Below are positions 10,693 to 20,518 of a stretch of DNA of 64,000 nt, one piece after another. Numbering within the stretch: the first letter of the stretch is position 1; each line of letters begins with the position of its first letter. Under the pieces are notes generated by a model. It was not told the DNA's origin. It saw only the letters and a program-made list of their open reading frames with translations, and ran no database searches. The translations under genes and the position numbers were made by a program. Source of the stretch: Unio delphinus (Eukaryota; Mollusca; Bivalvia; Unionida; Unionidae); contig JAQISU010000210.1 of the NCBI GenBank assembly GCA_029339505.1, positions 17,321,001 through 17,385,000 on the forward strand, given 5' to 3'.

Positions 10693-13600
10693 GATTTTCA
10701 AAGACAATTCTTCGATGCTGATTTATTCTTCGTACTCTGGATACTGCAAGATAGACTAAATTTGACCATTCGATGCGATTATCTACTATCCATACAATTG
10801 TATCCGATATTGTCAATCCCTGTGAAGAATGTAGTGTTGCTGCGTATCCTAGCGTCCATGGGGATTTATCAGCACGCAATGCATCTTCAACAACGCTGAT
10901 ATCAACCAGCACAATATCATGTAATACGAGAATTTGTTTTCTTGACTCTGTCCCTGACTTTGTCAGGCCTGGAATATCAACTTCAATGTTCTGTTTTCGT
11001 GTATCCGAAGGCCTATAACAAAGGGGTACTTGAAGCGTTGCAAATTTGTTTTCATGCAATTCAAATAATTTCATCTGAAGTGTGTCTCTGACTATTTTTT
11101 TACTTGCAATTATCAAATCATTTGGTCTCCATGTTTCCCAAAACTCATTCATGGGAGTTTCTGAAATTATTTCACGGGCTATTTCACACTGGATTCTATC
11201 CGGTTGTAATCTGATTAGTTTCTTAAATTCTTTTAATTCATTATCAAGTGATCTATAATCCGTGTTAATTTCTTCATAATTGTCTACAAAACCCTATAGC
11301 CATTCATGTGGGGATGCACCGACAAATGGTGGGGGTTGGCCGTGATCACCACACATGACGACTTTTGTAGTTTTCAATAACAACCACTCAAGAAATATTT
11401 GTAATACATCTAATGACACTGTGCATATTTCATCCCAAATGATGATTTCAGGAATAAATTTTTCGCCCATACGCTCAGGAGTCCACTTGTCTCCTTTCCA
11501 TCGAAAGAAACTGTGGTAAGTACAGGCATTTACCCCTCGCTGTATCATCTCTCTTGCAAGTCTGTGAGTTGGTGTTAGCACAATCATGTTTGGATTGAAA
11601 ACGCGGAATAATTCAATTGCCCGGGTTGTTTTTCCTGACCCGCCCCAGCCGTTTAAATAAACTGTTTTATACCGGCATATTGGATCAGAAATCGGTGGTG
11701 CATTAGAAAATTCTGATTGAATCTCAAAGAGATTCCGATAATTATTTTCAATCGTAACATCTGCTGATTGAATATAATCATGAAGCATTTCTCGCTTGAT
11801 TCTCCATGACCCCCAACTCTCGTCAGAATTTATGAATTCAGCTACTGCATTGCTGTGTTTCGCGTTTATGTAAAATGAGTCAGTGGCGACTCTAACTGCG
11901 GTGTCAGGGAATTTATTTATCATTGAAAATAAATTGATAGAAGCATAACCGAGCATAGAAGCTCTTAAGTGTGTATACTGCGGATTGGACCCGTCGTTGT
12001 AAGTAACAATTGTACCCAATTTGGTTCCATCGGACAGAAATGCGTCTTTACGATTGACATATATCCCCTTATCCGTTAGATCCGCGATTACAAAATCGTA
12101 TTCAGCTTTGTCTATAATTGACCGTGAAGAATATCTTGTATTATCATATTTGCCACCCTGGGTGAATTTACCGATTATTCTTCGTCCAAGATCTTTTGCT
12201 TCGTTGTTTCTGATTTCAAATAACTGTTTGGACCAATCCATGATTTGTTGTTCATTAAAATCAGGAAACAGTTTTCGCTGTTCGCTAATTATTTTTTCTA
12301 TATCAGGTTGTGGTAACCAGACTGATTTCTGTGCTCGATAGGATATAATCGCTTCACTGACAATTAACGATTTTAACATCCCACAATCAATAATATACCG
12401 TAACAACACTATTGGCATCCAGTGTTTTTCAGACACGTGTTTACCAATAAAAATATAACTACACGGATGAAGTCCTGTAGCCAATTCAAATGATACTACA
12501 CGAGCGAATCCTGTTAAATCAAAATCAGGCAGTGGTCCATTAATAGCAACACGGGCCATTTCGTGTGTGGGGTGTTCAAATCGTTTGAAATATCTAGCAC
12601 ACTCTCCATACCCGAGAAAACTCCCTGGATAAAACGAATCATATCAACGGAAATAACGGTTTCAGTGTCATATTTTGTATTCCATAACCCTCCATGACTG
12701 TATTCAAGACAGGACAATCTGACATCTGATAAAAACTCACTTCTTGTTGGTTTCCACGCCGCGTTTTTCTTCCTAGCAAAATGTGCTACAACTGATGGAA
12801 GTGTGTGTAAAACAGTTTGTTAATAATTGTTCGATCCCCCCCCCCCCCGAACTCTGGGGAGAAATCTCACTAACTAGTTGTTTCATTTGATTATGCAGCT
12901 CTTCAGTACGTTACAATTCTCCGTTGGGTCTTACAAACTGATCGAATCCACATTCATCGTCTGCAGCACTATGAAATAGCCACATCGACACAGTATCGTT
13001 TTAACTCAGATTGCAAATAGCATCAAATAATTTCTGTTCGGAAAAAAACTCTTAGGTTTGGGATAGATATTTTACGGTTCTATCCCGTGGGAATATTGTT
13101 ACTGCGGATGACCACGCGTGTTCGTTATGATCAATAATTTCAATTAGAGCTCCTTTTTTTGATTGATGTTTCGGTTCGTGTAATACTTCTCCGGTTATTG
13201 TCGTTACTGATATTGGAAATCTCAATGATGTTTCTAATTTGATTATATCCTGAATTGTTGCCCCATGCTGTTTCACTGTCAGTTCCCGTTCGGTTATTTT
13301 TTTTTCGTCTTAGATCAGTCAATTTATTTCCCCGGGACGCATTTGTGAAGTTTTCCATTATTCGTGTTGCTACACAATTAAGCCTTGACGAAGTCAATGA
13401 CGAAGAATATTTCATGGGTGCTAGTTTTGCAATATCAGGTTTGTCATTTAACGGATATATCCCGTAAACAACTGCTGTTACAGGATAAGATCTTTCGTAG
13501 TATGGTTTATCAATTCCGGTGAAAATTCCTGGTTTGGAATCTTGATTCACAGTGACAGTTTTTTTTGTCCTTGAGAATGGGTTCGTATTTATCCCTAATG

Positions 13601-13905
13601 ATCCAATTTCCAGTGTCGTCACGGATAAGGAATTTTATTCGAAAAAAATGCATTTTCCGCGAAAGATGTAAAATTATCACTTCTGCCTTTTCATCATTCA
13701 TGTTAGCGTCAACACGGCCATCAATTCGAAATGTTGACCAACAATGGGCTGCCCCATCACGCTTGAATTCATTAAAACATTCTCTGATTTTACTAATCAT
13801 GGTTCTATCAGGAATTTTATTCTTGGGGGTATCAGAAACTCTATCAAGATTGAATTGAGCATTTTTCCAGGGCGTTATTTTCGATAATCTCTTGAACTCC
13901 TTCAT
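10685..13905 (-). pseudogene. fused B-family-like DNA polymerase and SF1 helicase, left copy
   Basis: One transcription unit of roughly 1,070 codons. The N-terminal segment (13905-13140) has no recognised domain. The polymerase part has motif A near 12640 (VISVDMIRF then, after a frameshift, YPGSFLGYG), a basic DLGRRIIGKFTQGG block (about 12160) and motif C VATDSFYI (about 11885), matching a PolB-type YxDTDS site. Directly fused is a PIF1/RecD-like helicase: Walker A GWGGSGKTT (about 11640), Walker B IIWDEICTVS (about 11440), CGDHGQPPPF (about 11340), LHSSQGLTISD (about 10820) and YLAVSRVRRI (about 10730). Breaks: frameshifts near 13510-13620, 13270 and 12620, a stop at 13052 and a TAG at about 11294. 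It ends shortly after motif VI and lacks the HNH domain of the right copy. The 25-bp gap to the divergent gene at 13930 supports the start at 13905. Confidence 0.8.
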
Positions 13906-13929
13906 ACTATAATTAAAACAAGCATTTAA

Positions 13930-14325
13930 ATGAAAGATTTATGTATAATGAATCATTGCAAATGGCTCATGATTGGCTCAGTGACTCCTTGTAACAAATC
14001 ATGCAGAAAGGAGTTCTGTGGGTATCATATGCAAAGTTTTCGACGTGGAAGCCTTGGTCCGTTACCCTGTATTCGTTGTGGGGTTGGGGTCAGGGGAAAA
14101 TCTCAATTGTGTCTAAATTGTGGTGGAAAGCGATACAGGGAGTTGAAGCGTTATTATGATAAAAGAATCAAAAATGGAAAATCAATCAAAAATTCTGACA
14201 CTGACTGTGTCCTTGACACTGACAAAGTCAGCGACAAAATCATAAGAACTCCCCAAGACTACATTGAAAGATTTATTATTAAACCAAACAATGAATTAAC
14301 AAACAATAATATAGTATATAAATGA
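13930..14325 (+). CDS. cysteine-rich putative zinc-binding protein
   Basis: An intact 131-codon frame. The first 75 residues hold paired cysteines and histidine in zinc-finger-like spacing (CKW, PCNKSC, FCGYH, PCIRCG, LCLNCGG), followed by a basic stretch RELKRYYDKR and a polar tail. It starts 24 bp from the divergent polymerase-helicase gene, and its stop overlaps the next start (ATGA), which suggests a compact early operon-like cluster. A DNA-binding or regulatory role is plausible but inferred. I do not recognise a named family. Confidence 0.7.
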   Translation: MKDLCIMNHCKWLMIGSVTPCNKSCRKEFCGYHMQSFRRGSLGPLPCIRCGVGVRGKSQLCLNCGGKRYRELKRYYDKRIKNGKSIKNSDTDCVLDTDKVSDKIIRTPQDYIERFIIKPNNELTNNNIVYK

Positions 14326-14811
14326 ACCAAGAATTCAGACCACACCCATTGATTAAAAATTATGAAGCATCCAGTGATGGTATCGTAAGAAACCGTAGAC
14401 TGAAGAAATCAGTTGGTGTTGTGAGTAATCAAGGGTATTTGAGGTTTGAGGGAATAAAAGAAAACTTATCACAATCATCGTTTCGTATTTGAATGCTTTT
14501 ATGGATTGATCGAGGGTGATTTTGTTATTGATCACAAGGATTCTAATCCGAAGAACAATTCTTTATCAAATCTGCAAGCTGTTACCCAGAGTGAGAATAT
14601 GATACGGGGGAAGACTGGCACTTGCAAAACGGTTGGGAAGAGACCCGTAAAATCTTTTAATACGGCAACTAAAGAAGAAAAAATATTTCAATAGATAGCT
14701 AGCGCCGGTAGGCAATTCGATATTTGTTCACCTTCTGTACGAAAAGTTGCAGAGGGGATAACCAAGACGGCGATTTCAAAAAAGAGCGGACAAAAAGTTC
14801 AGTTTAGTTAG
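14322..14811 (+). pseudogene. NUMOD4/HNH homing-endonuclease-like gene
   Basis: Begins at the ATG overlapping the preceding stop. The N-terminus (FRPHPLIKNYEASSDGIVRN) is NUMOD4-like. After a frameshift near 14480 the HNH core appears: GLIEGDFVIDHKDSNPKNN and LSNLQAVTQSEN. A NUMOD1-like helix-turn-helix end follows (FDICSPSVRKVAEG), beyond a TAG at about 14692. Such proteins cut DNA and often promote their own spread between viral genomes. The order NUMOD4-HNH-NUMOD1 is the usual one. It is dead here because of the frameshift and the stop. Confidence 0.7.
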
Positions 14812-14875
14812 GTCTAATGCGTCATATTTTTCATTTAGAAATATGTAATTATTATAGAATATGAATTCTTAAAAA

Positions 14876-15217
14876 ATGAATAGCATTATAGCTGAAATTT
14901 TGAAATTGAAAAGTCAGGATATCAAACTATCAGATGGGTTAAATCCTGATAAAATTGTGTCAGATTTTCAGGATATAGAATACGGAGTTAACAACAATAA
15001 ATATATGCTACCAAAGAAGTATGCGCTCATCAAAAAAATTCAGAATTCTATTCGGGACTCTCTTGCATTATCCAGTGAAGTATGTGTGTTCGTTCCGTTA
15101 TATACTATCGTAGAGGGAATACGAAAAGAATTGGGTAACGAATATGAATTGAAAAAGGAGGTTAATTCTAAAATTAGAAACCTACGGGCGTTAATTCAAG
15201 AAAATGAACGATTTTGA
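14876..15217 (+). CDS. unknown 113-residue protein
   Basis: An open frame in the small-gene cluster after the HNH gene, same strand. It is charged and predicted mostly helical, with lysine-rich ends (KKEVNSKIRNLRALIQ near the C-terminus), no cysteines pattern and no membrane segment. I do not recognise it. Its intact state and place between viral genes argue that it is a real viral gene. Confidence 0.5.
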   Translation: MNSIIAEILKLKSQDIKLSDGLNPDKIVSDFQDIEYGVNNNKYMLPKKYALIKKIQNSIRDSLALSSEVCVFVPLYTIVEGIRKELGNEYELKKEVNSKIRNLRALIQENERF

Positions 15218-15741
15218 CCGTGACCGACCCTCAAGGAGATTTTGTCATTTTTTGATTGTGACCGACCCTCAAAAGAGATTTTTTCATTTTTTGATTGTGA
15301 CCGACCCTCAAAGAGATTTTCATTGTTTAGCACTGAATGAATCCTAACAGCTTTTCTCTACGGAAAATCACATGCAAAATCGACTACTTTACCCTACGAG
15401 GTTTTTTACCAAAAATCGATGAAAAATGACCAAAAATCACTGAAAACAGACAAAAATTGATGAAAAATGGCTAAAAATCATTGAAAATCAATCCTAACAG
15501 CTTTTCTCTACGGAAAATCTCATGCAGAATCGACTACTTGACCCGACTAAAAATCACCAAAATGACACAAAAAACCACCAAAATGGCACAAAAAAACCAC
15601 CAAAATGACACAAAAAACCACCAAAATTGCACAAAATCAGTGAAAATATTTCATAGCAATAAAAAATATTTCATACTGAATAAAAAATATTTCATACTGA
15701 ATAAAAAATCGATGGACCGTTAATGAATGATCAAAGTAGAA

Positions 15742-15793
15742 TGTGGAAAGTGTGGAATTAATTATTTTTTATACAATTTCCACACTTTCCACA
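15742..15793. repeat. hairpin type 1, first copy
   Basis: Perfect 16-bp inverted repeat: TGTGGAAAGTGTGGAA at 15742-15757 pairs with 15778-15793, leaving a 20-nt AT-rich loop. Confidence 0.85.
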
Positions 15794-15879
15794 AACATGA
15801 TAGAGCCGTTAAAATAAAAAAAAAAAAACTTCCACGGTGGTGTTAAAAATCATCCTACATGTCATTGATGAAAAAAAAG

Positions 15880-15932
15880 TGGCGAAAGTGCCAGTATTAT
15901 ATATTTTTATAACAATTTTGGCACTTTCGCCA
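15880..15932. repeat. hairpin type 2, first copy
   Basis: Perfect 14-bp inverted repeat: TGGCGAAAGTGCCA at 15880-15893 pairs with 15919-15932, with a 25-nt AT-rich loop. Confidence 0.85.
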
Positions 15933-15998
15933 TCGATGGTAGAAGCTGTTATAGGATGAAATAACACTTCCATGACTGTCTCACGATCGGTGGGGAAT

Positions 15999-16036
15999 CG
16001 GCAGATTACATTTTATTTTTATATGAAAATCTGCCG
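15999..16036. repeat. hairpin type 3, first copy
   Basis: The core CGGCAGATT at 15999-16007 pairs with AATCTGCCG at 16028-16036. Outer bases extend the stem imperfectly (GGGGAAT against TTTCCAC). Confidence 0.75.
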
Positions 16037-16691
16037 TTTCCACATCAATGATAGAAGCTGTTTTATGATGAAATAACACTTCCATGATCGTGTTAAAAAT
16101 CATCAAAATCAGTGAAAACAGTGATTAAAATTATCAAAATGAATCCTAACAGCTTTTCTCTACGGAAAATCACATGCAAAATCGACTACTTAACCCTACG
16201 AGGTTTTTTACCAAAAATCGATGAAAAATGACCAAAAATCACTGAAAACAGACGAAAATTGATGAAAAATGGCTAAAAATCATTGAAAATCAATCCTAAC
16301 AGCTTTTCTCTACGGAAAATCACATGCAAAATCGACTACTTTACCCTACGAGGTTTTTTACCAAAAATCGATGAAAAATGACCAAAAATCACTGAAAACA
16401 GACAAAAATTGATGAAAAATGGCTAAAAATCATTGAAAATCAATCCTAACAGCTTTTCTCTACGGAAAATCTCATGCAGAATCGACTACTTGACCCGACT
16501 GAAAACCACCAAAATGACACAAAAAACCACCAAAATGGCACAAAAAACCACCAAAATGACACAAAAACCACCAAAATTGCACAAAATCAGTGAAAATATT
16601 TCATAGCAATAAAAAATATTTCATACTGAATAAAAAATATTTCAGACTGAATAAAAAATCGATGGACCGTTAATGAATGATCAAAGTAGAA

Positions 16692-16743
16692 TGTGGAAAG
16701 TGTGGAATTAATTATTTTTTATACAATTTCCACACTTTCCACA
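16692..16743. repeat. hairpin type 1, second copy
   Basis: The same 16-bp stem as at 15742: arms 16692-16707 and 16728-16743. Confidence 0.85.
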
Positions 16744-16828
16744 AACATGATAGAGCCGTTAAAATAACAAAAAAAACCTTCCACGGTGGTGTTAAAAATT
16801 ATCCTACATGTCATTGATGAAAAAAAAG

Positions 16829-16881
16829 TGGCGAAAGTGCCAGTATTATATATTTTTATAACACTTTTGGCACTTTCGCCA
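16829..16881. repeat. hairpin type 2, second copy
   Basis: The same 14-bp stem as at 15880: arms 16829-16842 and 16868-16881. The loop differs by a base or two while the stem is unchanged. Confidence 0.85.
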
Positions 16882-16947
16882 TCGATGGTAGAAGCTGTTA
16901 TAGGATGAAATAACACTTCCATGACTGTCTCACGATCGGTGGGGAAT

Positions 16948-16985
16948 CGGCAGATTACATTTTATTTTTATATGAAAATCTGCCG
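16948..16985. repeat. hairpin type 3, second copy
   Basis: The core CGGCAGATT at 16948-16956 pairs with 16977-16985. Confidence 0.75.
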
Positions 16986-17580
16986 TTTCCACATCAATGA
17001 TAGAAGCTGTTTTATGATGAAATAACACTTCCATGATCGTGTTAAAAATCATCAAAATCAGTAAAAACAGTGATTAAAATTATCAAAATGAATCCTAACA
17101 GCTTTTCTCTACGGAAAATCGCATGCAAAATCGACTACTTAACCCTACGAGTTTTTTACCAAAAATCGATGAAAAATGACCAAAAATCACTGAAAACAGA
17201 CAAAAATTGATGAAAAATGGCTAAAAATCATTGAAAATCAATCCGAACAGCTTTTCTCTACGGAAAATCACGTGCTAAATCGACTACTTGACCCTAAAAT
17301 CTTAAAGAGCTTTTCAACTGAAAACCATCAAAATGACACAAAATGGCACAAAAAAACACCAAAACTGTAAAAAAATCAGTGAAAAACTGCCATAAAATCA
17401 GTGAATAAAAAAAATATTTCATACTGAATAAAAAATATTTCATACTGAATAAGAAATCGATGGACCGTTAATGGATGGTGGAAAATGGGTATCATAGTGA
17501 CTGAAATCACTAGTGATTAATTGAAAAATTGTTTTACAATTGAAAAATTGTTTTACAATTGAAATCTACGATTTTTAATA

Positions 17581-18000
17581 ATGATCATACACTACAATCA
17601 TGATAAACCAGCTAGTGTCTATGTGGTTCATTCACGGTTTCCGGTTTATAGAGCATATTACGGAGATGGTTTCGGTGATACCATTGCAGGATTATTTACA
17701 AGAATGGCCCCAAAAGTGATGCCGTTAGCTAAACAACTAGGAATGAAAGCCATTGATGTTATTCGTGATAAGGGTATTAGTACAGTTGGAGATCTTGCCG
17801 GAAAAGCGTTTTCAGCCGCGAAGAATAAAATAACATCATTAGTTAGACGAAAAAAGAAACAGTTACCATCTACAGCGGAAATGCTTGCAAGTGTTAGTAA
17901 AATAATAAATAACGCAGTAGATGAAAAATTAGCATCGCTGGTGACTCCGAGTGACCAAGATAACATGATAGCAAACATGATAGCGGGAAGTGGCTTTTAA
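17581..18000 (+). CDS. small basic virion core-like protein (PX/mu-type)
   Basis: An intact 139-codon frame, first of the virion block. A glycine-rich stretch YYGDGFGDTIAGLF (about residues 26-39) is followed by a helical region and a basic cluster VRRKKKQ near residue 88. This resembles the glycine-rich, basic core peptides of adenoviruses and adintoviruses that bind packaged DNA. The family match is by composition and gene position only. It lies downstream of the hairpin array after an AT-rich leader containing two copies of ACAATTGAAAAATTG. Confidence 0.6.
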   Translation: MIIHYNHDKPASVYVVHSRFPVYRAYYGDGFGDTIAGLFTRMAPKVMPLAKQLGMKAIDVIRDKGISTVGDLAGKAFSAAKNKITSLVRRKKKQLPSTAEMLASVSKIINNAVDEKLASLVTPSDQDNMIANMIAGSGF

Positions 18001-18089
18001 AAAAACACGACGATAAAAATCCTACGATGAAAATCCTACGGTGAAAATCCTACGGATTTCACGATTTAGACTCTGATAAATAGAATAAA

Positions 18090-19533
18090 ATGATCAAAAG
18101 GTCACCTGATCCAGCATTTGATAAGGATGCCCCAGCATTTGATAAGGATGCCCCAGTACTCAAGAATGATTCTGTACGCGATTTTCAATTTTATTCTCCG
18201 ATCGCGAATTGAACTTCAAGTTCATGATACCAGTAAATATTTTCTACCGTAAGAGGCATTTATCGAAATCGAAGGAGAACTTGTAACAAATGTTGCAGCT
18301 GATACCCCATATGACAATAACCCATCTATCAATGTTGGGTTTGTTAATAACGGTATTATGGCGTTATTTGAAAGTGCAAGATATCTCATTGATGGAAAAG
18401 AAATTGAATCCATTGACCGAGAAGTTGATGTTGCCACAACAATCATAGGGTTAGCGAGATATTCTGATGATTATACAAGATCAGCTGGTCCATCTATGAT
18501 GTTTTCTAAGGATATTACTGAACACCCTGAACACGTCCAGTTTTCTAGAGTAAAGGCAACACAAGCTACCGCAGTTGATCCAGCACCAGCCGGATATACA
18601 AGACCAGCTAGAACTTTTGATGTCATTAATAATATCACTAATTACAACCTAGGGTTTGCAACACGCGTAGCAACGTTGCAAGGGCAGCGTCGACGATTTT
18701 CATGTGCGATTCCACTGCATTATATATTTGGATTCTGTAGAAACGTCCGAAAAGTTATTTATGGAGCGAAGCATACAGTAGCGCTTGTACGAAAGTGTAC
18801 TGATGATGATGCAATCTGGCGTGATGCTGGGGTTGCTGCCGGTAAAGTTATTTTAACAAAAATATCATTGTGGATGCTAGTGCTAACTCCATCAATCACC
18901 GAAGAACAGCGACTACTAGAATTTATGGACCAAGGAGGAAAGTCGTTGTTAAGTTGGTTATCAGTGACTACGGATATTAAACAAGACAGTGTTAATGGTA
19001 CATTCACATGGCACCTGGCATCAAAACAAGGTGTTTCAGCTCCACGTCATATATTTATTGCATTACAGAATAATGCGCGAGTTGGTAATCAAGAACGAAG
19101 CCATATGATATTTGATCAGTTAGGTGTTAATGAAGTCTCGCTGAGAATAAACGGACAGCAGGAACCATCCGAGGATAAACAACTTGATTACGGTCAAAAT
19201 CATATTGCGCGTGTATATCATAACCTGTTGTCATATATGGCACGTGATCAAAATGTGGATACTGGTTTGCTAATATCACAATTGGATTTTAAAAGCCTCT
19301 ATCCGATTTATTACTTTTCACTGGAACATCTTGATTTAACAAAACAATCTGTCGTTGATATACACTTTAGAGCCCGTGTAACCCGCCCGACTGGTCCACC
19401 AGTTGGTGGGGTACCCCCTATCCTTATCCCAAATTATAGAGCGGTTGCTGTCATTCTCAGTGATAAATCAATGCTACTTGAAGGTGTTGGAGGAAGAATG
19501 AGAATCATTGATGCACCAGTGGAAAATATGTAA
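18090..19533 (+). pseudogene. double-jelly-roll major capsid protein
   Basis: The hexon-like shell protein, about 480 codons, a normal length for Polinton-type capsid proteins. The start at 18090 is followed by a duplicated 21-bp unit (PAFDKDA twice), then VRDFQFYSPIAN. A frameshift near 18215 and a TAA at 18250 break the N-terminal region. From 18253 the frame is open to the TAA at 19531. The region around ARYLIDGKEIESI and the block YSDDYTRSAGPS are typical of this family in invertebrate viral elements. The rest is a long beta-rich protein ending IIDAPVENM. The lesions are confined to the first 60 codons. Identification is by recognition of these blocks and by the neighbouring genes, so the double-jelly-roll fold itself is inferred. 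Confidence 0.75.
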
Positions 19534-19598
19534 TTGAAAATCCTTCAGATTTTTCCATTGAATCCTTTTACGACTTAGAATCAATCTATTATGTATAA

Positions 19599-19986
19599 TG
19601 TCATACAGTGTTATTAGTGTTGCGTTAACCCCCGGTCAAATAAAAAAATTGCAATCAGAGTCTGCTAAAAAAATGTGGAACCACAATCACGCTGAAACCC
19701 AATTAAAGGACTGGTGGTGTAAATAAATTATCGCTGACAACTCGTCAAGTAAAACACTTCAATGATGCACTTGTAGCAAAAAAAAGGCGTTCAGATTACT
19801 ATTTCTGCGGCTGCTATCAAAAATATGATTAAAACAGGCGGTATAGTCCCGTTATTTGCTGCGTTACCAGGATTAATTGCAGCGGCTGCACCAGCAGTTG
19901 CAAAAGCTGTCGCATTGTGGGCAGCTGGAGGCTTGGGAGCAAAAGCGATACAAGGTATTACTGAATCATATGAACCGAAGAAGTGA
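19599..19986 (+). pseudogene. small conserved virion-type protein
   Basis: Starts MSYSVISVALTPGQIKKLQ. Frameshifts near 19715 and 19782 carry the reading through blocks LSLTTRQVKHF and GVQITISAAAIKN to a C-terminal alanine-rich hydrophobic segment (FAALPGLIAAAAPAVAKAV), ending PKK-stop at 19984. The order LTPxQ, LTxRQ, GVQIxIS and a hydrophobic Gly/Ala tail is seen in small proteins next to capsid genes in invertebrate Polinton-like viruses. The precise role is unknown to me. A minor or membrane-active virion protein is the likely type. Confidence 0.55.
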
Positions 19987-20100
19987 CGAGGGTATAAAAA
20001 AAGAAAAGGGTCTAAGACTACCAGGAACCCCGTATTCATGGTACAGCGGAAAGGGTCTAAGAGTAGGACCGGTTTACTAGTTGGAGAGTCTTTGACTCCA

Positions 20101-20518
20101 ATGTCCAATTTTGATTTAATTGATGCCGCTAAAAAATTGGTGATTAAAAATTTCAGAGGTGTTTTTATGAAAGATCAGTTACCGGCACAACCCAATGATG
20201 TTGACACCGGTATTATTAATTTAGATAACAGCACCGGACCCGGAACTCACTGGGTTGCATACGCTATTGATCGTCTATTTTGATTCATATGGATTAGCAC
20301 CGCCTAAAGCATTTATGCGTTATATAAAAAAATTTCCAATGAAGACTTGGTATTCTACGCTACCAACACAACAAATGAATGATCCACCAATATGCGGCAG
20401 TGATGTATTAAATGTCCTTGACGCTATTTCAGCATCTAGAAAACCACCACATGTTGTCGTAAATGAATACACTAGCAGTCGCTTTTTAGAGAAAGAGTTT
20501 TACAATAACAATGATTGA
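20101..20518 (+). pseudogene. adenain-like cysteine protease (maturation protease)
   Basis: C5-type protease that would cleave virion precursors. The start at 20101 gives MSNFDLIDAAKKL. The catalytic histidine is in GPGTHWVAYAI, the acidic partner in FDSYGLAPP, and the nucleophile in PPICGSDVLN. A frameshift at about 20265-20275, just after the histidine block, puts the Asp and Cys blocks in another frame. Length is about 139 codons, somewhat short. The stop overlaps the next start by 8 bp (ATGATTGA). The upstream frame 19987-20100 is open but not recognised. Confidence 0.75.

Larger units (their letters stand above)
15219..17480. repeat. tandem array with 950-bp super-repeats and embedded hairpins
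   Basis: First come three copies of a 40-bp unit containing GACCGACCCTCAA (15219-15326). Then a block of about 950 bp is repeated, fully twice and partly a third time. The motif CCTAACAGCTTTTCTCTACG occurs at about 15341, 15492, 16144, 16293, 16443 and 17093, with a variant at 17243. Each full block carries runs of ACCACCAAAATGACACAAAA, copies of AATATTTCATACTGAATAAA, and three different inverted repeats (separate entries). There is no coding potential beyond repeat-made frames. The array separates the early small genes from the virion genes. An origin of replication, packaging or control region is the likely role (inference). Confidence 0.8.

Noticed and set aside
15481..15723. 80-codon frame with repeated MTQKTTKMAQKN
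   Set aside because: Made by the tandem array; the period matches the DNA repeat and there is no independent coding signal.
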